From: Gammaproteobacteria bacterium
Lineage (GTDB): Bacteria > Pseudomonadota > Gammaproteobacteria > UBA6002
Direction of reading: 5' to 3'
Length of the DNA stretch: 64,000 nt
NCBI GenBank assembly: GCA_013697705.1
Contig: JACCWJ010000045.1
Coordinates: 1 to 64,000, forward strand
The translations under genes were made by a program, and so were the position numbers. Below are positions 56,144 to 64,000 of this stretch, piece after piece. Within the stretch, counting starts at the first letter, position 1. Each line of letters starts with the position of its first letter. The notes beneath the pieces were generated by a model. It made no database searches, was not told the origin of the DNA, and saw only the letters and a list, made by a program, of their open reading frames with translations.

Positions 56144-57487
56144 CTATAATAAGACAATTTTTTCCTCGGTGATGCCCCTTGTAGCGTAACGCGTATCGAG
56201 GATCAATTTAGATAGTTTTACAATACGATGGTAATTAAGGTGAGTATGATTGGTCGTAATCAATACCAAGTCAGCCTGCTCCAAAACATCATCCGATAAT
56301 TCACAACTGGTCGCAGTGAAATCTGTTTCAACGATTTCATCCACCCACCGATCATGGTAGGAAACGTTAGCTCCAGCATTCTTTAATAAGCGAAAAATTT
56401 CAATAGCTGGGGATTCGCGATGATCTGCAACGTCAGCTTTATATGCCATTCCCAATAATAATATCTTTGAACCTTTCAAGGGTTTTTGGGCTGAATTCAG
56501 CACTCTTGAAATCTTACTTACTACAAAATCTGGCATCTTACGATTTGTTTCACCTGCGAGGGCAATAAAATGCATATGAAAATTATACTCTCTTGCCTTC
56601 CATTCCAAATAATGAGGATCAATTGGAATACAATGTCCCCCTACGCCCGGCCCTGGATAAAACGGCATAATACCAAAAGGCTTAGTAAAGGCAGCATCCA
56701 ACACTTCCCATACGTTTAAGTTCATTCGGTCACACAGCAGCGCCACTTCATTCGCTAATGCAATATTTACCGCGCGAAAAGTGTTTTCATATATTTTAAC
56801 CAGCTCGGCTGCTTTAGCACTACTGACAGCAACCACATCCTGAATGGCAAGTTTATAAAATGATTCTGCCGCCATTAAACTATTAGCATCGACTCCACCA
56901 ACCACCTTGTTAGTGTTTTTAGTGCTGTAGCGTTTATTGCCAGGATCCACCCGTTCGGGAGAATGCGCGAGAAAGAAATCTTCCCCAGCCTTAAGACCGG
57001 ATTGTTCTAAAATTGGCTGAATAATTTCTTCAGTAGTCCCAGGATAGGTGGTTGATTCTAAGCTTATAAGCTGGCCTCTTCTTAGGCACCGCGCTATTTC
57101 TTCTGAGACAGAAACCACATAACGCAGATCAGGACATAAATTTTTATCGAGAGGCGTAGGAACACAAATGACAATAACATCGGCCGTGCTCAATGCTTGT
57201 ATATCGCTGGTTGCCGTCACCAGACCTTGGTGAACGATATTTTTTAATTCATCGTCATCGACATCATCGATATAATTTTCTCCCCTCGCCAGCTTGTTCA
57301 CGCGTTCAGGATTTTGATCGATACCGATGACTTTTAGGCCAACTTTAGCCTTCTCTACCAAAAATGGCAGACCGACATATCCTAAGCCCACCACCCCTAT
57401 CGTGATGGTTTTCGCGGAGATTTTATCTAATAGTTCACGAAGCGTTTGGTTCACTTCTTGATCAATTGTTCCATTAACGTCATACAC
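56144..57487 (-). CDS. wbpA: WbpA-like UDP-N-acetylglucosamine 6-dehydrogenase
   Basis: This 447-residue nucleotide sugar dehydrogenase probably oxidises UDP-GlcNAc to UDP-GlcNAcA. The Rossmann motif TIGVVGLGYVGLPFLVEKA is at the start. The catalytic cysteine lies in GPGVGGHCIPIDPHYLEWKA (near residue 280), the GGHC form of WecC/WbpA rather than the GGSC form of the Ugd at 45.4 kb. GAAGGAG is upstream of the ATG. It lies 12 nt after the wbpL-type gene and before wbpB and wbpD. Confidence 0.93.
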   Translation of the reverse strand: MYDVNGTIDQEVNQTLRELLDKISAKTITIGVVGLGYVGLPFLVEKAKVGLKVIGIDQNPERVNKLARGENYIDDVDDDELKNIVHQGLVTATSDIQALSTADVIVICVPTPLDKNLCPDLRYVVSVSEEIARCLRRGQLISLESTTYPGTTEEIIQPILEQSGLKAGEDFFLAHSPERVDPGNKRYSTKNTNKVVGGVDANSLMAAESFYKLAIQDVVAVSSAKAAELVKIYENTFRAVNIALANEVALLCDRMNLNVWEVLDAAFTKPFGIMPFYPGPGVGGHCIPIDPHYLEWKAREYNFHMHFIALAGETNRKMPDFVVSKISRVLNSAQKPLKGSKILLLGMAYKADVADHRESPAIEIFRLLKNAGANVSYHDRWVDEIVETDFTATSCELSDDVLEQADLVLITTNHTHLNYHRIVKLSKLILDTRYATRGITEEKIVLL

Positions 57488-57499
57488 AAAAAAACTCCT

Positions 57500-58552
57500 T
57501 CATTCAGTAACGGTATCAAGTAGATCGTAACCTTCATGAGAAACAGAAATACCTGCCTTAAGCAAAATACACAAAACTATTAAGGGGGAGATAGCTAGAA
57601 TCGTTAAAAATAACGTCCATCGTGGAAAGTAAATGCTTAATATTGCAATGGGCAATAACCACAGAATATTGATATAGAGAACCCGTAACACTACGCGCTC
57701 ATGACAACCAGTGCGTTTTACCGCCTGTTGAAATGCATGACTACAATGTGCTTGATACCAAGGCTCACCTCGGATAACACGATGAATTAGTGTTAATGTT
57801 GCATCCACCCAAAAACATCCCAAAAGAATTAACCATTGCCAAGGTGTTAATGCGCCGTTGAGCGTGGTTGCAATTAATAGTGTTCCGAACACGAATCCTA
57901 AAAAACCGCTACCAGTATCACCCATAAAAACCCGCGCAGGAGACCAATTCCAAATGAGAAATCCTCCTGCTGCAGAGGCTAATAAAAGAAAGACTGGAAT
58001 AAGGAGGTAATCCCCTTTTAAGAACAACAAAAAAGCGACGGCGATGGCAACAAATAGCGCTTCGCTACCTGCGAGTCCATCAATGCCATCCATAAAGTTA
58101 TATAAATTAATAAGCCACACTAGACCCAATAATCCAACTACTACTCCAAGGCCACGCCAATCCCAAATTACAAATCCTAAATCAAGTGGCGGCATTCCGC
58201 CCAAAATATATAAGACAGAACAACCTGCAATAAAATGGACGAAAATACGTACGCGTGCTGGAACATGATGCAGATCATCAAGAAGTCCAATACACGCCAG
58301 CAATATGCCTCCAACTACAAAGGAGACAAGCAAGGGTAAAGACATAAGACCCAAAAAATGCAGTAGAAAAATTCCCACAAAAAAACTGATGACAATACCG
58401 ATGCCACCTCCTCGAGGTGTAGGTGAGGCATGAGAACTTCGCGCATTGGGAACATCAAGCAGGTGGTAGCGATAAGCGATAGTTCTGAACGCAGAAACAA
58501 GACCAATAGTCGCAACAAACGCTAATAAAATAATTAGAAGCGCAACATTCAT
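57500..58552 (-). CDS. wbpL: WecA/WbpL-type polyisoprenyl-phosphate sugar-1-phosphate transferase
   Basis: This 350-residue membrane protein with about eleven helices starts lipid-linked sugar assembly on undecaprenyl phosphate. Family motifs are the LLDDLHHVPARVRI (DD), NLYNFMDGIDGLAG, VFMGDTGSGFLGFV and the C-terminal HCSHAFQQ loop with two histidines. The form of the last motif fits WbpL more than WecA. It precedes wbpA by 12 nt. A dispersed repeat lies in the 178-bp gap on its 5' side. Confidence 0.88.
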   Translation of the reverse strand: MNVALLIILLAFVATIGLVSAFRTIAYRYHLLDVPNARSSHASPTPRGGGIGIVISFFVGIFLLHFLGLMSLPLLVSFVVGGILLACIGLLDDLHHVPARVRIFVHFIAGCSVLYILGGMPPLDLGFVIWDWRGLGVVVGLLGLVWLINLYNFMDGIDGLAGSEALFVAIAVAFLLFLKGDYLLIPVFLLLASAAGGFLIWNWSPARVFMGDTGSGFLGFVFGTLLIATTLNGALTPWQWLILLGCFWVDATLTLIHRVIRGEPWYQAHCSHAFQQAVKRTGCHERVVLRVLYINILWLLPIAILSIYFPRWTLFLTILAISPLIVLCILLKAGISVSHEGYDLLDTVTE

Positions 58553-58623
58553 TCCTTTATAATCCTGCTTTTTATGTAACTGTCCAGCTTCTAGATGCGA
58601 ACTTCCCTATTTGGCTGATTTTC

Positions 58624-58678
58624 AATTCAGCAAATCTGAACGTTATTGGCAAGTTCTAAATTAATGCTGAATAGTTAC
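58624..58678 (+). repeat. Dispersed 55-bp element, copy C
   Basis: AATTCAGC at the start and GCTGAATAGTTAC at the end give inverted ends, as in copy B (13534-13588). Shared inner blocks are AAATCTGAACGTT and AGTTCTAA. It lies between the wbpE-like and wbpL-like genes. Confidence 0.65.
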
Positions 58679-58730
58679 CTTTTTATTAAGTTATTTTCTT
58701 GCAACAAAGATGGATTCGATCCATTTAATA

Positions 58731-61338
<2,608 letters not shown>

Positions 61339-61341
61339 ATA

Positions 61342-62247
61342 ATGAAGTCTTCGTTAGGTGATTGGGTTCTCACTAAAGTTGGTCATTGGTTAACAAAAAA
61401 TCATGCTCCACGTCGCGCTTATCTATGTGATTTTGATCGCATACGTTATGAGTTACGACCGGGTGATGTGCTATTAATTGAAGGGCGAAATCGAATCAGT
61501 CACTTTATAAAAAAAGTGACTCAAAGTCCCTGGTCCCATGCTGCATTATATATTGGACGTCTTTATGACATAGATGATCCAGAGTTACGTAAAATCATTC
61601 GTCAACATTTTGATGGCTCCTCTGACAGCCAACTATTAATTGAAAGCATGCTGGGAAAAGGCACCATTATTACCGCCCTCTCCCATTACCGACATGATCA
61701 CATACGTATTTGCCGTCCTCAAGGGCTCTCCAGAAGAGATGCGCAACTCGTCATAGGTTACGGAATAACGCGATTAGGGGGCCGCTATAATGTTCGACAT
61801 ATTGTCGATTTGACCCGGTTTTTATTACCCTGGGGTTATTTTAGCCGATGGCACTCTATACTATTTGATAAAAATCCTTCTCAAGCTATCTACGATATTT
61901 GTTCGTCAATGATTGCAGATGCCTTTCATTCAGTTAAATTTCCAATTCTCCCCATCGTTAAACATGATGATGAAAATGGTATTGAATTAGTTCAAAAACA
62001 TCCACGGCTTTATACGCCCAGCGATTTTGATTATTCGCCTTATTTTGACATTATTAAATATCCGTTTTTTTCTCTTTCTGAAAAAGCACCTTATCATCAC
62101 TTACCCTGGAAAGAGGGTGCTATGGGTATCGATGATGAAAATGACATTTTTCTTCACGGTGATCCCGACAACCCAATGTTAGGTACGGCTGATGCCCCCC
62201 CTCCCCGATATTCAGAGATTAATCACAAAAAACTAGATGAGGAATAA
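61342..62247 (+). CDS. YiiX-like permuted papain-family amidase
   Basis: This 301-residue protein has no signal peptide. The circularly permuted NlpC/P60-papain fold is marked by LRPGDVLLIEGRNRISHFIK, then the catalytic His in QSPWSHAALYIGR (near residue 67) and the catalytic Cys in IYDICSSMIADAF (near 192). A C-terminal Pro/Asp-rich tail (DADAPPPR-like) ends the protein. The enzyme may cut an amide, peptide or lipid ester; its substrate is not known. It starts 3 nt after purB, so it is likely co-transcribed with it. Confidence 0.85.
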   Translation: MKSSLGDWVLTKVGHWLTKNHAPRRAYLCDFDRIRYELRPGDVLLIEGRNRISHFIKKVTQSPWSHAALYIGRLYDIDDPELRKIIRQHFDGSSDSQLLIESMLGKGTIITALSHYRHDHIRICRPQGLSRRDAQLVIGYGITRLGGRYNVRHIVDLTRFLLPWGYFSRWHSILFDKNPSQAIYDICSSMIADAFHSVKFPILPIVKHDDENGIELVQKHPRLYTPSDFDYSPYFDIIKYPFFSLSEKAPYHHLPWKEGAMGIDDENDIFLHGDPDNPMLGTADAPPPRYSEINHKKLDEE

Positions 62248-62312
62248 GATTAACCACAAGTTCCACTCCTCCACGGTGGTCCCAAAACGGCATAAGAAAC
62301 AAGAATGTGCAA

Positions 62313-62993
62313 TTATGCCGGGGAAAGAGGTAAACCGTTTTTTGTTACGAGGGTAAGGCCATCTGCAATAGGGATCATAGTCATAGTGACGCGGGAATCT
62401 TGCAGCACCTTCTTATTCAAGTTTCTTATAGCAGTAGTATTTTCATCATTATCGGCAAGATCTGCCACTTGACCGCCCCATAACACATTATCTACCGCCA
62501 TAACGCCTCCCTGCCTTAATAGCTGCAGGCCACGTTCATAATATTCATCATAATTTTTTTTATCAGCATCAATAAAAATAAAATCAAAACTATTTTCCTG
62601 ACCTGCTTTGATTAAATTATCGAGTGTTTCTAATGCGGGAGCTATTCGCAAATCAATCTTGTGCTCTTGATTGGCAAGTTGCCAATATTTTTTGGCAATT
62701 TTGGTCCACTCATTATTGATATCACAACTAATGACCTTACCTTGGGGCATTGCCATGGCGGCCACGAGGGAGCTGTATCCTGTATATACTCCGATATCTA
62801 GGGTTTTGGTGGCCCCTAAAATTTGAATGATAAATGCCAATAATTGTCCTTCTTCGGGCGCAATTTGCATTTTCGACGAACTCAGTTTGGCTGTTTCCTT
62901 ACGCAATTGAGTTAGAATAGGATCTTCTCTGAGAGAATTAGCGATATAATATTGATAAATAGTTTGGGTCATTGCTAAAGTAGTCTGTGTCAT
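62313..62993 (-). CDS. SAM-dependent O-methyltransferase
   Basis: This 226-residue class I methyltransferase belongs to the caffeoyl-CoA/catechol O-methyltransferase family. SAM-binding is shown by TLDIGVYTGYSSLVAAMAMP near residue 60 and by VISCDINNEWTKIAKKYW. Metal and substrate residues lie in FIFIDADKKNYDEYYERG and VDNVLWGGQVAD. It is soluble. The ATG at 62993 has AAGGAT 7 nt upstream. It is divergent from the recombinase, 26 bp apart. The natural substrate cannot be told from the sequence. Confidence 0.92.
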   Translation of the reverse strand: MTQTTLAMTQTIYQYYIANSLREDPILTQLRKETAKLSSSKMQIAPEEGQLLAFIIQILGATKTLDIGVYTGYSSLVAAMAMPQGKVISCDINNEWTKIAKKYWQLANQEHKIDLRIAPALETLDNLIKAGQENSFDFIFIDADKKNYDEYYERGLQLLRQGGVMAVDNVLWGGQVADLADNDENTTAIRNLNKKVLQDSRVTMTMIPIADGLTLVTKNGLPLSPA

Positions 62994-63019
62994 GAAACAA
63001 TCCTTATACGAGACTTTGA

Positions 63020-64000
63020 ATGAATAATGCCGCTAAGAGTTGGCCAAAGCCATTGTTTGATACAATGGAAACTATCGACGAAGAAATCAATCCAACTACC
63101 TCTAATTACTTAACCACGCTCAATATACCCCATGTCGAGCGAGAATATGCACTGACCCGTGAATTTTTGCGTAGTTACGCCGGTTCTCTTGACACCTTTA
63201 ACTCCTATCGTCGCGAGGTTGAACGATTTTTACAATGGTCGTGGCTAATAATAAAAAAACCCATTAAAGAGATTGATAGAAACGATATTCGACTTTTTTT
63301 AGAATTTATTCAGAATCCTCCCCTGCACTGGATTAGCACCAAAAATGCATCCCGTTTCATAGACCAGGAGGGCTTACGCATACCCAATCCAGCATGGCGA
63401 CCTTTCGTGGTTAGAGTTTCCAAAGCACTTTACAAAGAAGGCAAAAAACCGAATAAACAAGAGTACCAATTAACTAATAAGTCGATTCAAGCCTTATTTG
63501 CAGGTCTAAGCACTTTCTTTTCTTTCTTCCAGCAAGAAACCTATCTCGACATTAATCCCATTCAACTTGTAAGGCAAAAAAGTAGGTATATTCAAAAACA
63601 GCAATCTCAAAAAATCACACGCAGATTGAGTAACTTGCAATGGCGATACGTCATCGACACTATTGAAGGCTTAGCCAATAATGATTCTCTTTATGAACGC
63701 TACTTATTTTTAATCTCTATCTTTTATTTATTAGGTCTTAGAATCTCTGAAGTAGCCGATACCCCAGGGAGAACCCCTAAAATGGGTGACTTTGCTCCCG
63801 ATAAACATGACCGATGGTGGTTTACAACTGTTGGCAAAGGCAATAAAGTACGTGATGTTGCAGTTCCGAATGCGATGTTAGAAGCATTAAAACGATATAG
63901 AATAAGCCGCGGCTTAATTGCACTTCCAAGTAGAGGCGAAAATACTCCTTTACTCCATAAAGAACGTGGAAGAAATGGCTTAGGAACACGGCAGGTGCGC
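63020..64000 (+). CDS. Tyrosine recombinase/integrase, cut by window end
   Basis: 327 codons are open to the end of the window. The N-terminal core-binding domain (about residues 40-180) includes SYAGSLDTFNSYRREVERFL. The catalytic domain starts near 200. The first catalytic Arg lies in LLGLRISEVAD and the Lys in TVGKGNKVRDVAVP. The HxxR and Tyr motifs would lie beyond 64000. It resembles large single-gene recombinases found in Legionella and Pseudomonas (from memory). The ATG at 63020 has GAG upstream; a later in-frame ATG (63065) has no ribosome site. No tRNA or att site is visible nearby. Confidence 0.88.
   Translation, partial: MNNAAKSWPKPLFDTMETIDEEINPTTSNYLTTLNIPHVEREYALTREFLRSYAGSLDTFNSYRREVERFLQWSWLIIKKPIKEIDRNDIRLFLEFIQNPPLHWISTKNASRFIDQEGLRIPNPAWRPFVVRVSKALYKEGKKPNKQEYQLTNKSIQALFAGLSTFFSFFQQETYLDINPIQLVRQKSRYIQKQQSQKITRRLSNLQWRYVIDTIEGLANNDSLYERYLFLISIFYLLGLRISEVADTPGRTPKMGDFAPDKHDRWWFTTVGKGNKVRDVAVPNAMLEALKRYRISRGLIALPSRGENTPLLHKERGRNGLGTRQVR

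Noticed and set aside
62288-62320. Possible 8-pair hairpin (CGGCATAA / TTATGCCG) between convergent genes
   Set aside because: The loop is long (17 nt), one arm lies in the methyltransferase end, and there is no T-run.

Overview
The window comes from a chromosome of moderate to low GC (roughly 40% by eye, not computed). It is almost certainly a gammaproteobacterium. A Legionellales / Coxiella-Legionella-like relative is my best guess. Supporting this are the gyrA-serC-aroA-cmk-rpsA-lapA-lapB block, the leucine dehydrogenase plus E1alpha/E1beta/E2 cluster, minCDE beside an 800-residue FadE, an ankyrin-repeat membrane protein, a coiled-coil orphan and a Legionella/Pseudomonas-style tyrosine recombinase. 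The genus assignment is inference. No rRNA, tRNA, CRISPR array, insertion sequence or replication origin was seen, and no stretch over 300 bp lacks a gene.

Layout. 1-2.1 kb: the first codons of a glutamate-dehydrogenase-like gene, a small secreted protein and a possible tandem START-like protein. 2.1-10.4 kb: a complete System I cytochrome c maturation set (ccmABCDEFGHI, minus strand). It includes a 41-residue CcmD and is split by a coiled-coil gene between ccmB and ccmC. 10.4-21.1 kb: galU, a ComEA-like protein, lapB-lapA, rpsA, cmk, aroA, serC and gyrA. 21.3-25.5 kb: mtaD, HMG-CoA lyase and acetoacetyl-CoA synthetase. 25.6-27.4 kb: an Xre/RES toxin-antitoxin pair and an unusual Cys-rich PP-loop protein. 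27.4-33.9 kb: methylcitrate-cycle genes prpB, prpC and prpD with ispG inside the run, headed by an acyl-CoA ligase. 34-38.4 kb: minCDE and fadE. 38.5-43.8 kb: a glycerophosphodiesterase, then leucine dehydrogenase and a 2-oxoacid dehydrogenase E1/E1/E2 operon. 43.8-59.8 kb: an ankyrin protein, an SDR and a surface-polysaccharide region (ugd, three GT4 transferases, two AsnB-like amidotransferases, wbpD/B/A/E homologues and a WecA/WbpL-type initiating transferase). 59.9-64 kb: purB, a papain-like amidase, an O-methyltransferase and a tyrosine recombinase cut by the window end.

How the genes fit together. Leucine dehydrogenase and the E1/E2 complex feed branched-chain amino acids into acyl-CoAs. 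The SDR, HMG-CoA lyase, acetoacetyl-CoA synthetase, FadD, FadE and the methylcitrate genes fit downstream disposal of acyl-CoA, acetoacetate and propionyl-CoA. GalU and Ugd supply UDP-glucose and UDP-glucuronate. The Wbp-like enzymes supply a diacetamido-uronic acid. LapA/LapB probably tune LPS synthesis.

The most notable non-coding signals are three. A dispersed 55-bp element with inverted ends occurs in three copies. GTAG-type REP palindromes occur at two sites, one of which forms the C-terminus of the ankyrin gene. A strong intrinsic terminator lies 15 nt upstream of the ccmC start. I found no convincing wholly new multi-gene system. The best leads are the alternating AsnB/GT4 block, the ccm split with the terminator in its leader, and the repeat family.
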